Assembly (NCBI GenBank): GCA_016712415.1
Contig: JADJRC010000002.1
Coordinates: forward strand, 496,001-560,000
Reading direction: 5' to 3'
Origin: Lewinellaceae bacterium
Lineage (GTDB): Bacteria; Bacteroidota; Bacteroidia; Chitinophagales; Saprospiraceae
Length of the DNA stretch: 64,000 bases
Part shown: piece by piece, positions 18,008 to 27,123 of the stretch
Layout: the number at the start of each line of letters is the position of its first letter
How positions within the stretch are numbered: position 1 is the first letter of the stretch
Notes under the pieces: model-generated
Told to the model about the DNA's origin: nothing
The model's database searches: none
Seen by the model: only the letters and a program-made list of their open reading frames with translations
Made by a program: the position numbers and the translations under genes

Positions 18008-19924
18008 ATGTACGACATTATTCAGCTGAACGACAAGCTGGTACCCGAATTAAAAGAGATCGCCCAGAAGCTGGGTGTTAAAGGGTACAACAAACTCACC
18101 AAACAAGATCTCATTTACAAAATTCTCGACGAACAGGCGCTTGCCGAAAAAAACAGCAACACCAAAGATGTTCCCGTCGTAGATGAACCCAATCCCCAAA
18201 CCGGCCGGCGCCCCCGCAAGGTGACGCCGGTGGAAAAACCCAAAAAAGAACCTGCCGCAGCGGCGAAACCGCCGGTTAAGTCCGAACCGGCGCCTGAGGT
18301 ACGCCGTGATGCCCCCGAACAGCGGCGTCCCGACAGTCGCCCCCCGCAACCCCTGCGCGACCGTAACCAGGACACGCGCCGCGACAGTCGCCCCCCGCTG
18401 GACCAGCCGCGCCGGCAGGAAGGACGTGATTTTAACCGGGCCGACCGCCCGGAACGCACCGACCGGCCTGAGCGCGCCGACCGACCTGAGCGCCGCGACC
18501 GCTGGGACGATCGCCGCGACCGCGATCGCAACGGCAACCGCCGCGACCGCTGGGACGACCGCCGCAACCGCGACCCGCGTCCCGGCAACCCGGCACTCGT
18601 AGACCCTGAAGCCGCTAAACTCAATGCGGCAGAAGAGGAATTTGTTACGCCGCCGATTGCAGATGATGAGGACGAAGTAATGGTTGCCCACAAGCAGGCA
18701 GGCGCCGAAATGGGTGCGGAAACCCGCCCGGCGCAACCACGACCCGATGCAGAACCCGCAGAGGTAATGCCTGTTATCCCGAAAGAAAGATTCGATGTGG
18801 AACTCGACGGAGTCATCGAGGGCCTCGGAACCCTGGAAATGATGCCCGACGGATACGGGTTCCTGCGCTCGCCCGACTATAACTACCAAACCAGTCCCGA
18901 CGATATTTACGTTTCACCGTCGCAGATCAAACTGTTCGGCCTGCGCACCGGCGATACCGTGCAAGGCGCCATCCGCCCGCCCAAGGAAGGCGAAAAATAC
19001 TTCGCCCTGCTCAAGGTCAGCAAAATCAACGGCTTCGACCCCAAAGATGTGCGCGACCGCGTGCCGTTCGACTACCTGACGCCCTTGTTCCCGACCTCGA
19101 AATTCAACCTGCTGGCCAGCGCTACCGGCCGCGATTTCGGCAACCGGATCATCGATCTGTTTACCCCGATCGGGAAGGGACAACGCGGCCTGATCGTGGC
19201 ACAGCCCAAAACGGGTAAAACCTTCCTGCTGAAAGATATCGCCAACGCCATTACCAAGAACAACCCGGAATGCTATGTCATCGTCCTGCTGATCGACGAG
19301 CGCCCGGAGGAGGTAACGGATATGCGCCGCAGTGTAAAGGCAGAGGTCGTGGCATCTACATTTGATGAAGCCGCCGACAACCACGTTCGCCTGGCCAACA
19401 TCGTGCTGGAGAAAGCAAAACGGATGGTCGAATGCGGCCACCATGTGGTTATCCTGCTCGATTCCATCACGCGTATGGCGCGGGCCTACAATACCGTCGC
19501 CCCGGCATCCGGCAAAGTATTGTCGGGCGGTGTGGAAGCCACGGCATTGCAGAAGCCCAAGAAATTCTTCGGTGCGGCGCGCGCCATCGAAAACGGCGGT
19601 TCACTGACTATCCTGGCAACCGCCCTGATCGATACCGGCTCCAAAATGGACCAGGTGATCTTCGAGGAGTTCAAGGGTACCGGCAACATGGAACTGCAAC
19701 TCGACCGCAACCTGGCCAACCGGCGCCTGTACCCGTCGATTGACCTTACCAAATCGAGCACACGTCGTGAAGAACTGCTGCTGGATAAAGATACCCTGCA
19801 ACGCATGTTCATCCTGCGCAACCACCTGGCCGATATGAAACCGGAGGAAGCCATGGAGTTCATGAAAAAACAGATGCTGCATACCAGCAGCAACGAAGAA
19901 TTTCTGGAGTCCATGAACCGGTAA
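18008..19924 (+). CDS. rho: Transcription termination factor Rho
   Basis: The protein has 638 residues from the ATG at 18008 (MYDIIQLNDKLVPELKEIAQ). The in-frame extension to 17948 is rejected because the Rho_N helix bundle starts here. Residues about 1-45 are the Rho_N domain. About 55-235 is a disordered Pro/Arg/Asp-rich insertion with repeated DRPER-type units, common in Bacteroidota Rho and longer than in E. coli. About 255-335 is the RNA-binding cold-shock domain (MMPDGYGFLRSPDYN). The RecA-type ATPase has the P-loop AQPKTGKTFLLKD, Walker B VIVLLIDERPEEVTDM, and the later HVVILLDSITRMARAYN. It is a hexameric RNA helicase that ends transcription. Confidence 0.97.
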   Translation: MYDIIQLNDKLVPELKEIAQKLGVKGYNKLTKQDLIYKILDEQALAEKNSNTKDVPVVDEPNPQTGRRPRKVTPVEKPKKEPAAAAKPPVKSEPAPEVRRDAPEQRRPDSRPPQPLRDRNQDTRRDSRPPLDQPRRQEGRDFNRADRPERTDRPERADRPERRDRWDDRRDRDRNGNRRDRWDDRRNRDPRPGNPALVDPEAAKLNAAEEEFVTPPIADDEDEVMVAHKQAGAEMGAETRPAQPRPDAEPAEVMPVIPKERFDVELDGVIEGLGTLEMMPDGYGFLRSPDYNYQTSPDDIYVSPSQIKLFGLRTGDTVQGAIRPPKEGEKYFALLKVSKINGFDPKDVRDRVPFDYLTPLFPTSKFNLLASATGRDFGNRIIDLFTPIGKGQRGLIVAQPKTGKTFLLKDIANAITKNNPECYVIVLLIDERPEEVTDMRRSVKAEVVASTFDEAADNHVRLANIVLEKAKRMVECGHHVVILLDSITRMARAYNTVAPASGKVLSGGVEATALQKPKKFFGAARAIENGGSLTILATALIDTGSKMDQVIFEEFKGTGNMELQLDRNLANRRLYPSIDLTKSSTRREELLLDKDTLQRMFILRNHLADMKPEEAMEFMKKQMLHTSSNEEFLESMNR

Positions 19925-19934
19925 TACGCCGGTT

Positions 19935-21206
19935 CTAGTCGATCTTTTTACAAGGGAACATGTCTCTTATAAAAAACACGCCGTCGAATATGCGATGCCA
20001 TTCGGCGAGATGGTTTTTATGATACATGTTCCCTTTTACTGCTCCCGACATATTAAACGGTTCGCGGTAACCGGGGTGCAGCGCAGCAAACTTCCTGAAA
20101 TCTACAAAGGAATACGACTGCTTTTTGTCAATCCAGCTTTCAAAGCTGTCTGATTTGGGTTTCGACACGTCATAGGGTTTGACTCCAATTCTGCCGGCAG
20201 TACCGCCGAAGGAAGTAAATCCGAGTATATAGGTTGTTTCATTGAGGATACTGTCAGCCGTGAAAACGGCGCCCATTGTTCGGGCTTCATTCAAAAAATC
20301 TTCCGGATAGTGCCCTGCATACTTCGAGATGTGGTAGTTGTGCGCCCAAACGATAATTTTTTCCTTCGGAAACTTTACATTGACCAGCCAGGTCAGGTTG
20401 GCCGCCATTTGCCGGTCGCGCGTGTTGTTTTTGGCGTAGTACTCTTGTTGGGCAAACTGCGTATTCATCTGGATCAGGTTGTCCGCTACCATCATCCAGA
20501 AATCGTCTGCAGGTACTGCGGCGCTTAATTCTTCCCTGATTTGCTTCAGATATACAATGCATGTGCGCTGCGCAGCGGTGTCTGCGGCGCGTTTTTGCCA
20601 ACTTGAAATCAGGGGCAGTATTTCCGTTGCGTAGGCGGGCGTCCGGACGATGGGTAGTTTGTATTTCCTGAGTACGCTGTCGAACTGGGCGTATAAATGC
20701 GCCGTGGAATAGGTCAGAAACACCTGACTGTCCATACCGGTTACGACCAATGGCGTGTCGGTCCGGTAGGTTTCAGGTACGTAATCGTACAAGAGATCGG
20801 TACAGGCATCGCAAATACTCCAGATACCGAATATGTTTTTCCGTAGAAAAGTGTCTATCGACGCCTCCTCCTTTGGAATCTGATCCCACCCGTAATTTAG
20901 TCCGTAGAAATCGCTTTCAAAGGCCAGCACATTAAACCCTTTTTTTTCGTGCAGGTACCGGATCAGCCTCGTTTTTGCCTGGAAGGTCGGGGCGTCGCCG
21001 TGGTCCTGCTCGCCGAGCATAACAACGCGTGAGGCGCCTATGGCATCGCCGATTGCTTTAAGGTCCGAATCATCGGAGGCACTGGCGTCAATGGAATTAA
21101 TCCAGGCGGCATAGTCGCGGATGTATTCCTTGATGGCGCTCTGACCGTGCAGCTGGCAGGGAAATGGTAATGACCATATCAGGCATATGAAAATAATGGC
21201 GCGCAA
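19935..21206 (-). CDS. Secreted erythromycin-esterase-like hydrolase at the end of the lanthipeptide operon
   Basis: The 423-residue protein begins with a signal peptide (MRAIIFICLIWSLPFPCQLH). Erythromycin-esterase (PF05139) motifs are present: VVMLGEQDHGDAPTFQAKT, NVLAFESDFYGLNYG, the CDACTDLL region, and WAHNYHISKYAGHYP. These carry the His and Glu residues of the family active site. Known members hydrolyse macrolide lactones; many homologues have other or unknown substrates. The gene starts 14 bp after the lanB stop on the same strand, which strongly suggests co-transcription. It could act on the peptide, on a self-resistance target or independently. It is probably periplasmic. Confidence 0.82.
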   Translation of the reverse strand: MRAIIFICLIWSLPFPCQLHGQSAIKEYIRDYAAWINSIDASASDDSDLKAIGDAIGASRVVMLGEQDHGDAPTFQAKTRLIRYLHEKKGFNVLAFESDFYGLNYGWDQIPKEEASIDTFLRKNIFGIWSICDACTDLLYDYVPETYRTDTPLVVTGMDSQVFLTYSTAHLYAQFDSVLRKYKLPIVRTPAYATEILPLISSWQKRAADTAAQRTCIVYLKQIREELSAAVPADDFWMMVADNLIQMNTQFAQQEYYAKNNTRDRQMAANLTWLVNVKFPKEKIIVWAHNYHISKYAGHYPEDFLNEARTMGAVFTADSILNETTYILGFTSFGGTAGRIGVKPYDVSKPKSDSFESWIDKKQSYSFVDFRKFAALHPGYREPFNMSGAVKGNMYHKNHLAEWHRIFDGVFFIRDMFPCKKID

Positions 21207-21220
21207 GGGTGTATCCTGTT

Positions 21221-24200
21221 TTAAAAATGGACAATAGCGTCTTTCGGTGTTTTTCTGACTATTTCTGAAGCGTAGTACTTGGAAAGAAAATAATACACTG
21301 TCATTTCATGATACCGCTGGTTGGTAACAAACAGCCGGTTGACGAACATGTGTATGTAACTGGCCATAATGCTTTCCATCTTGCCTCTGTTGCCCGAATA
21401 ATGATGCATAAGTGACTTCATTGTACCCCGGGTGTTTTCCAGGTTATGGAGGCATAAGTTTTTCAGCCGTTCGTCAGTGTTGTCGAAATGAAGACAACCG
21501 GAATAAAGCATATCTCGCAGTTGCCCGTTTATCTTTCTGAATTCATTGTTCAGGCCAATACGGAGATCCTTGTCATTGTCGACGCCGAATTCCGTATTAT
21601 ACATGGCAGATTGCGCACTCAGGAATTCGAATTTTGAAGCGGCATCCGGATAGAAACAGCTTAGGAGTGCATCCGTATAATACATGGCAAAAAACAGTAC
21701 ATTTTTTCCTTCACTTTCCCGGATTAGTTGCAAAACAGCCAGCACCAGCTCACTGTTATGGTAAAACCACTCTTCGCTTTCTTCCATTGTATTATATCCA
21801 TACCTGTTGAGCTCCCTCCTGTATGTACCGATCTGCATGTCCCAGATGATCTGTTCCTGCATTAGAATATGGAGGTGTCGGTTCACGATATCCAGCAGAA
21901 GGCCTTTTTGTCCGGTATCCGGAAGTAGAAACCTGATGCGAAGGTGGTCTTTTGGGTCTGAGTACCTTATAAAAAACCACTTGCTGATGATACCGGCCTT
22001 TTTCAGTTCATCAACCATATCCGGAACAATCTCCGTCAACATTTTACCTATATACTTTTTGCCGGTATACAACTTGAAAAATACCCATTCGCTCATGGGT
22101 GAATACATTTGTTGCTCCATTGCCGTAGGCGGCAAATTCTGGATGCCTACGGAAGAGGCGGATTCCGCTTCTCCAAGATACAGTATGATAATCTCGTTGG
22201 CATATCCACCGGAAATGGATTGATCGGTGGGGATAAATTCCTCCAGCGTCAGTAAATCGCGTTTCTGACAATACCGCAGGAAGGTGGTAGCGCCCAATGC
22301 CGACCTTATATCGATATATAATTCATTATCGCCCTGGATCAATACGAAAGTATCGGGCAGCCCGACCTGTTTGATCTTTTCCCAAAAACCAGCCTGGTCC
22401 TTATCGTAATTCATTTTTTTAAAGGGGGTGGTGTCAAGATTCCACCGGGCCTGCGATAATACAATGTTTTTGTAGGTGATCCTGGGGAGGAATTCTTCGT
22501 GCTGTAAATCGTCCCAGCTCCAGAAAAAATTAATTTCTTTTTTCTGGTTTTGCAGATCGCATAAGAAATTATAAAGCGGAAGGCTGTCGAAAAGATAGTT
22601 ATGGGCATTGTTCAGACGCGGTATGATCTCTTTACCCAGTTTTTTGGAATACAGCACCAGCCTGAAATTGACCAGGCCGATGTACAGATCGCTGACCGCG
22701 ATCTGTTGCGCTTCAGGCAATGCAGAATGACATAGATAGGGGATCTCATACGCATGATAATGCGGACGGGTAATAACATTACCGATTTTGCCTTGTGGGA
22801 GATGGATGATTTCTGCAAGTATGGCGCCCGGTAATTTTTTTCTTTCTGCCGCCGCTACATCCTGACAAAGGCGATTAATATCGGGGTGAAGATGGCCGAA
22901 TCTCCCCAAAATATCAATAGCGGAGGCGCCGCCGGCGCTTTTATACCGGATAAGGGTTTGGCCGTCGCTATCGCGCAACAAACTGCCTAAAAAGGAATAG
23001 GATTCCGGAAAAGAGACCGATGATTTTTCGAGGATATCCCGGGTTTCTTCCTGGGTAATTTCCACGGTACCGCTGCCGGAAAGAAGCCCCCTCTTGAACA
23101 ACTTCATTTTAAAGGCTCTAATGCGCTTTTCGTGAGCGGTTTTTTCATTCGAAGCCGACCGGTCACTGATACTGACTGCATTTTTATAGCCAATACCGAT
23201 GTCGGTATCCATAACCTGTGGCAATGGCATAAAAGCATCTTCGTATCGTTCATAAAACGCTTTTTTAAACCGCTCGAGATGGTTTTGCGATTGGTTCATA
23301 GTCATGAGCCGGGCGAGTAAATGTGTTGCCTCCTCCACTCGGTTTACGATTGTGCGGTCCAGGGTGCATTGATCGGTTTGTTTGAAAAGATCTACCTGCA
23401 CAAGGTTGCCCGACTTTATCCGGATGCCGTAATCCGACAAGGTTTGCTCCAGATTTCCGATTGTAGCGGTGATTTCTTTTTCAGTATTCAGCAAACCGGC
23501 AATTTTTTGACTGATGCAGGGGTATTTGCCAGGAAACAGTTGCTCCAACGCTCCAAAAATCCGGTGCTGGTATTCCACACCGGTTACTGATGGGTACAAT
23601 TGAGAAACCAGCACCTGGCTGAGAATAAGTTCCATCACATATGCCGTTGCCTCTGCTTCTTCAAAACCAAAATCCATAACAGTATTCACCAGCTTTATGC
23701 AGGTTTGTCCACCGCCCGATGCGGTTAATATTTTAGTCAGTAGCTCGTTGTCATCAATAGAAACCAGGTTATGCAATATTCCTGACTCCTTGACCTGATA
23801 TTCAACAAATCGCCACTGGTCGTAGACTTTATAAAGGGTGTTATTGGGATAGAACTCCAGGCTGGAGAATGTCGAGACGTCTTTGCTTAGGTCGTAAAAC
23901 AGGTTGCACAGATAATCCATATCGAGCCTGATCCTTGGCTGCATACTACCCGAAAGCCGAATATCCGTTGTGGCGGTGATGTTTCCATGGCTGATGCCGG
24001 AAAATAAGCCGAAAGGGGTGCAGCGCGTACACATTCGGGTGTGGTACTTGTACAGGCTGATCAGTATCCTGGACCTTTTTTCCTTGTCGGTGATTTCGTT
24101 AGCCTCGAGTTTGCTTAGTTCATTAAACAGGTCGCGAGAAGCAATGAAAAGGGCTTGCCTGACCGAGGGGTCGGCATATGCTTTAAGCAGCGCCTCCTCC

Positions 24201-24262
24201 GTACATACAAGGTCCGATATTTTCAACAGAGGTGTTCGCAGTATGAATTTGTCTGGTTGCAT
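21221..24262 (-). CDS. lanB: Class I lanthipeptide dehydratase (full-length LanB)
   Basis: The 1013-residue protein covers both LanB parts in one chain. The large N-terminal glutamylation domain (PF04738) includes CTRCTPFGLFSGISHGN and the later LGRFGHLHPDINRLCQDVAA and QGKIGNVITRPHYHAYEIPY segments. The C-terminal elimination domain (PF14028, thiopeptide-type) includes EWVFFKLYTGKKYIGKMLTE and KWFFIRYSDPKDHLRIRFLL. LanB enzymes transfer glutamate from glutamyl-tRNA to Ser/Thr of the precursor and eliminate it to give dehydroalanine and dehydrobutyrine. The start is 11 bp after the upstream lanC stop. No truncation is seen. Confidence 0.93.
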   Translation of the reverse strand: MQPDKFILRTPLLKISDLVCTEEALLKAYADPSVRQALFIASRDLFNELSKLEANEITDKEKRSRILISLYKYHTRMCTRCTPFGLFSGISHGNITATTDIRLSGSMQPRIRLDMDYLCNLFYDLSKDVSTFSSLEFYPNNTLYKVYDQWRFVEYQVKESGILHNLVSIDDNELLTKILTASGGGQTCIKLVNTVMDFGFEEAEATAYVMELILSQVLVSQLYPSVTGVEYQHRIFGALEQLFPGKYPCISQKIAGLLNTEKEITATIGNLEQTLSDYGIRIKSGNLVQVDLFKQTDQCTLDRTIVNRVEEATHLLARLMTMNQSQNHLERFKKAFYERYEDAFMPLPQVMDTDIGIGYKNAVSISDRSASNEKTAHEKRIRAFKMKLFKRGLLSGSGTVEITQEETRDILEKSSVSFPESYSFLGSLLRDSDGQTLIRYKSAGGASAIDILGRFGHLHPDINRLCQDVAAAERKKLPGAILAEIIHLPQGKIGNVITRPHYHAYEIPYLCHSALPEAQQIAVSDLYIGLVNFRLVLYSKKLGKEIIPRLNNAHNYLFDSLPLYNFLCDLQNQKKEINFFWSWDDLQHEEFLPRITYKNIVLSQARWNLDTTPFKKMNYDKDQAGFWEKIKQVGLPDTFVLIQGDNELYIDIRSALGATTFLRYCQKRDLLTLEEFIPTDQSISGGYANEIIILYLGEAESASSVGIQNLPPTAMEQQMYSPMSEWVFFKLYTGKKYIGKMLTEIVPDMVDELKKAGIISKWFFIRYSDPKDHLRIRFLLPDTGQKGLLLDIVNRHLHILMQEQIIWDMQIGTYRRELNRYGYNTMEESEEWFYHNSELVLAVLQLIRESEGKNVLFFAMYYTDALLSCFYPDAASKFEFLSAQSAMYNTEFGVDNDKDLRIGLNNEFRKINGQLRDMLYSGCLHFDNTDERLKNLCLHNLENTRGTMKSLMHHYSGNRGKMESIMASYIHMFVNRLFVTNQRYHEMTVYYFLSKYYASEIVRKTPKDAIVHF

Positions 24263-24273
24263 ACAAAGTTGGT

Positions 24274-25506
24274 TTACGACAGTAAGAGCAGTTTATCCCA
24301 GGAACTGTTTTTACCCCGGTCCAGAAAAGACATGATGGAAAGGCCAATTCCCGCAGTTCCGGTAAGAAAACCGGGGTCTGCTTTCAGAAAACTGATGTTT
24401 TGGGCGGCGTCGTAATCCATCGCCATGAAACCGGCTATGCCCGACTCCTGTTTTTTTAGGGCTAACAGCCTTTCGTATTGGTTCAGGGCTGCCGCTTTCA
24501 GTATTTCTGATTTGTGGTGCCTGTACAGTTGGAAGAACATATAACCGTTGCCACCCGCTCCGTGACACAAACCGACGTCGTTTATATTTTCTTTCATTTT
24601 GAGAGAAAACGCCGCAATATTGAGCGCTGTACTACGTGCGATCTGGAGTAAAGGCCGGTCGTTCAGCAATCTTCCTATGTTGGTCAATCCGCATGCCACT
24701 CCAAGATCTCCGTAACAGTAGGCAATACGGTACGAGTGCTTGCGCCCGGTTTCATCGATCAGGGAGGGGAAATGCGTGATATGAGCGGGATCTCTGTGGG
24801 AAAGAAAATAATCCAAGGCCTGCCGGCATAAGCGGGCCGACTTGGTCGGGTTAATTTTTTTGTGGATAAAACGGCACAAAAAATATATGACAGAAAGAAC
24901 ACCGTGGGCATAACCGAAATTGATATGGTACGCACTGCCTGTTTCGGGGTCAGGCGTATTGTTTCGCCAGGCGATGCCACCCTTTTCCTGCGTTTTACAT
25001 TGGTCAATGAAGGTTAATATTTTATGCAGGGCTTTTTCCGCACAGGGAGTGTCTCGTTCCAGAAAATAATTTGCAAAACCCAGCAGTCCGTGTATGGGAT
25101 CAATATCGTCACTGAATTCTTCCAGCCGGTTAAATACGACCTCGTCGAACGGAGCAAGGTATTCTTCGAAATCCAGATCGAAGGCGCGGTGCTGTTTGAA
25201 ATAGTTCAGCAGCCACATAACGCCGGTCGCGCCAAAACTGAAATTTACTTTTTGCGGGTTCAGAAGATTGAAACTCTGTTCGAAATACGAAAGTGATTTT
25301 TCGTAATAGTCTTTGTTTCCGGTATGCAGATAAAGGTGGTAGTACAGCAGCGACATGCCTGTTATTCCGGTAAAAATCGAAACGTTGCGGTTAAGGATTT
25401 TGTCATACCGGTCATAAGCTGCAATTTCGAACAGCGCTTTTTGCAGCGCATCTTTAAGATGTGCTTCATTTAAGCCGGTCGTTCCGGTAGGTGTTCTGTT
25501 CATCAT
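24274..25506 (-). CDS. lanC: Lanthionine synthetase C-like cyclase, copy 1
   Basis: The protein has 410 residues from the ATG at 25506, which forms an ATGA overlap with the stop of the other lanC; a longer start at 25563 is possible. The alpha/alpha-barrel repeats carry the zinc ligands: Cys in AYCYGDLGVACGL, then Cys-His in VGLCHGAGGNGYMF. The repeat glycine motifs GITGMSLLYYH, FGATGVMWLL and LTGTAGIGLSIMSFL are present. LanC adds Cys thiols to dehydrated residues to form (methyl)lanthionine rings. All zinc ligands are intact, so it should be active. Confidence 0.92.
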   Translation of the reverse strand: MMNRTPTGTTGLNEAHLKDALQKALFEIAAYDRYDKILNRNVSIFTGITGMSLLYYHLYLHTGNKDYYEKSLSYFEQSFNLLNPQKVNFSFGATGVMWLLNYFKQHRAFDLDFEEYLAPFDEVVFNRLEEFSDDIDPIHGLLGFANYFLERDTPCAEKALHKILTFIDQCKTQEKGGIAWRNNTPDPETGSAYHINFGYAHGVLSVIYFLCRFIHKKINPTKSARLCRQALDYFLSHRDPAHITHFPSLIDETGRKHSYRIAYCYGDLGVACGLTNIGRLLNDRPLLQIARSTALNIAAFSLKMKENINDVGLCHGAGGNGYMFFQLYRHHKSEILKAAALNQYERLLALKKQESGIAGFMAMDYDAAQNISFLKADPGFLTGTAGIGLSIMSFLDRGKNSSWDKLLLLS

Positions 25507-26738
25507 ACCAATAAGATTTTGTCCCAGCGGGGTGGCTGGGCGGATATGGCTGAATAGAGACAAAGTCCAATGCCCGACAATCCGTCCATAAAACCATTGC
25601 CTACAGGAAAATGTCCGGGTTGATCGCCTGCCGGAGTACTGACGCGTATGTGTGCACCGGTGGGGCCATCCAAATGAAGGGCGTCAAATAGTGCTGAAAA
25701 CCAATAATTTGCAGTCCTCCTATATATTTCATCACCGGTTTTTTGATATATTTTATTAAACAAATGTGCAATGCCTGCAAATCCGTGGCATAATCCGGCC
25801 GAGACTACCCGGGCCTCTTCTACCGATTTACAAGCACATGATTGCGCAATCCGGTTTGCCCGTTCCAGGTATTGCCCGTTGCCGCTTGTTTCCCATAGAT
25901 TGAAATACATCAGCGATATACCCAGGTCACAATAGCACCATGCCAAACGGCCGGGAAAAGAATTGCCCATGTTGCCGGAATAACCTTTGTAGTAATAACC
26001 ATTATTTGTCTTGTTTTCCTCTGACTCCTCATTCGAAAGGAACTCGATTGCTCCATCCAGCAGATCAGAAATTTCCAGTTTCGGGTATGCTTTCTTCATA
26101 CTTGAAAGCATCATGATAATACCGGCGGAGCCATGCGATAAACCGAGATTGCAGTCTTTCACAGGATGGGTAAAAACGTCTTCATTTTTATAAAAAGACT
26201 GTAATTCATAAGGGCTGATCCAACCGAAGCCGTTCGTTTGCGGGACAGCCACTCGTCTCAAGTTCTCAGCAGCCATTTTCAAGACTTTATAATTGTCGGG
26301 TTTCAGGTCATCTTCGAGCAGGAAAAAACATTGCCCGAGGTAACCTGCCAGATAATCATAATTACCGGTTTGAACGTCACGGCCAGAGAATTGCCTGACA
26401 TAGCCGTACAATTCATTTAAAAGGTCTTCGTCTGGGATTTGATATCGATCATGAATGATTTTTAATGCAAGCCCGATTCCCGCCAATCCCCTGGAAAGCC
26501 CCCCCTGAAGGTCCGGGGTGCGTGCCAGTGTTTCCAGAAGGCTGGCTATAGAGCCCTCCGGGTCAAAAGTTCCATTAAGGCATTCGCAAAGGAATAATAG
26601 TTGGCCGGCGGCTCCGGCACCTAGACTGATCTCCTGTTCACCGGCTAATCCGGCTTGAATGGTATAGGCGATTTCGTCCAGCAGGGCTTTTGCCTTATTT
26701 TGATTCCCGGCATCCATGATGATATTCCAAGAGTCCAT
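25503..26738 (-). CDS. lanC: Lanthionine synthetase C-like cyclase, copy 2
   Basis: The protein has 411 residues from the ATG at 26738 (MDSWNIIMDAGNQNKAKALL); an upstream in-frame extension reads through the precursor gene in another frame and is rejected. Zinc ligands are in AWCYCDLGISLMYF and SAGLCHGFAGIAHLF, both intact. Glycine repeat motifs include SLGAGAAGQLLFL, GLSHGSAGIIMML and FMDGLSGIGLCLYS. It differs clearly from copy 1, so this is not a recent duplication. Two cyclases in one operon may act on different rings, form a heterodimer, or include one with a different role. It follows the precursor gene by 82 bp. Confidence 0.9.
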   Translation of the reverse strand: MDSWNIIMDAGNQNKAKALLDEIAYTIQAGLAGEQEISLGAGAAGQLLFLCECLNGTFDPEGSIASLLETLARTPDLQGGLSRGLAGIGLALKIIHDRYQIPDEDLLNELYGYVRQFSGRDVQTGNYDYLAGYLGQCFFLLEDDLKPDNYKVLKMAAENLRRVAVPQTNGFGWISPYELQSFYKNEDVFTHPVKDCNLGLSHGSAGIIMMLSSMKKAYPKLEISDLLDGAIEFLSNEESEENKTNNGYYYKGYSGNMGNSFPGRLAWCYCDLGISLMYFNLWETSGNGQYLERANRIAQSCACKSVEEARVVSAGLCHGFAGIAHLFNKIYQKTGDEIYRRTANYWFSALFDALHLDGPTGAHIRVSTPAGDQPGHFPVGNGFMDGLSGIGLCLYSAISAQPPRWDKILLV

Positions 26739-26773
26739 TTGCGTCAGTCGATTTGCGTGGTCAGGCGAGTATA

Positions 26774-26810
26774 GCAACAGGAGCCACCCTGCCCGGGAAG
26801 CCCCTGTTGC
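26774..26810 (-). promoter_or_regulatory. Intercistronic hairpin between precursor and cyclase genes
   Basis: GCAACAGG at 26774-26781 pairs with CCTGTTGC at 26803-26810. It lies just after the precursor stop. Such a stem can act as a leaky terminator or RNA stabiliser that keeps precursor mRNA above that of the enzymes. There is no long U-run, so full termination is not expected. Confidence 0.45.
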
Positions 26811-26820
26811 AAAAGTTTGT

Positions 26821-27054
26821 TTAGTATGTACAACAGAGCATGGTCTGGGTACCCGTACCGGTCGACGTGCAAGCACCAGGGTCAACCGAGCTCTCACCTT
26901 CACAGCAGGTGTATTTTGGGTTCGTACTACGGCAGTTGCTGCCCCACAAGGAAAGGAAGTCTTCACCGCCTTTGATGTTTTCTGCCTGTTGACGGTCGAG
27001 CTGCTCGATCACCTGTTTGTTTAGCGTCAACGATAATTTTTGAGTCTTTTTCAT
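26821..27054 (-). CDS. lanA: Class I lanthipeptide precursor peptide (LanA)
   Basis: The 77-residue peptide has a leader of about 30 residues (KLSLTLNKQVIEQLD, ending ENIKGG), which matches the Bacteroidota class I lanthipeptide leader with a double-glycine end. The predicted core of 47 residues holds 6 Cys, 6 Ser and 8 Thr, with two CC pairs (KYTCCEG and MLCCTY) and a Thr/Gly-rich stretch (TSTGTGTQT). It would therefore support up to six (methyl)lanthionine rings. It is followed by two cyclases and a dehydratase on the same strand. No peptidase-containing transporter is in the window, so the leader protease and exporter are elsewhere. Pinensins are the known precedent for lanthipeptides in this phylum. 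Confidence 0.88.
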   Translation of the reverse strand: MKKTQKLSLTLNKQVIEQLDRQQAENIKGGEDFLSLWGSNCRSTNPKYTCCEGESSVDPGACTSTGTGTQTMLCCTY

Positions 27055-27123
27055 GTGTAAAAAAAGTTTGAAATCGTCCTATCCTGTCTCTCGCCATGGA
27101 TCGGATGTTCAGCGTCACGCGTT

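Noticed and set aside
19935..21206. Macrolide resistance gene
   Set aside because: Motifs show the esterase family, but sequence and operon context do not show macrolide activity, so no resistance is claimed.
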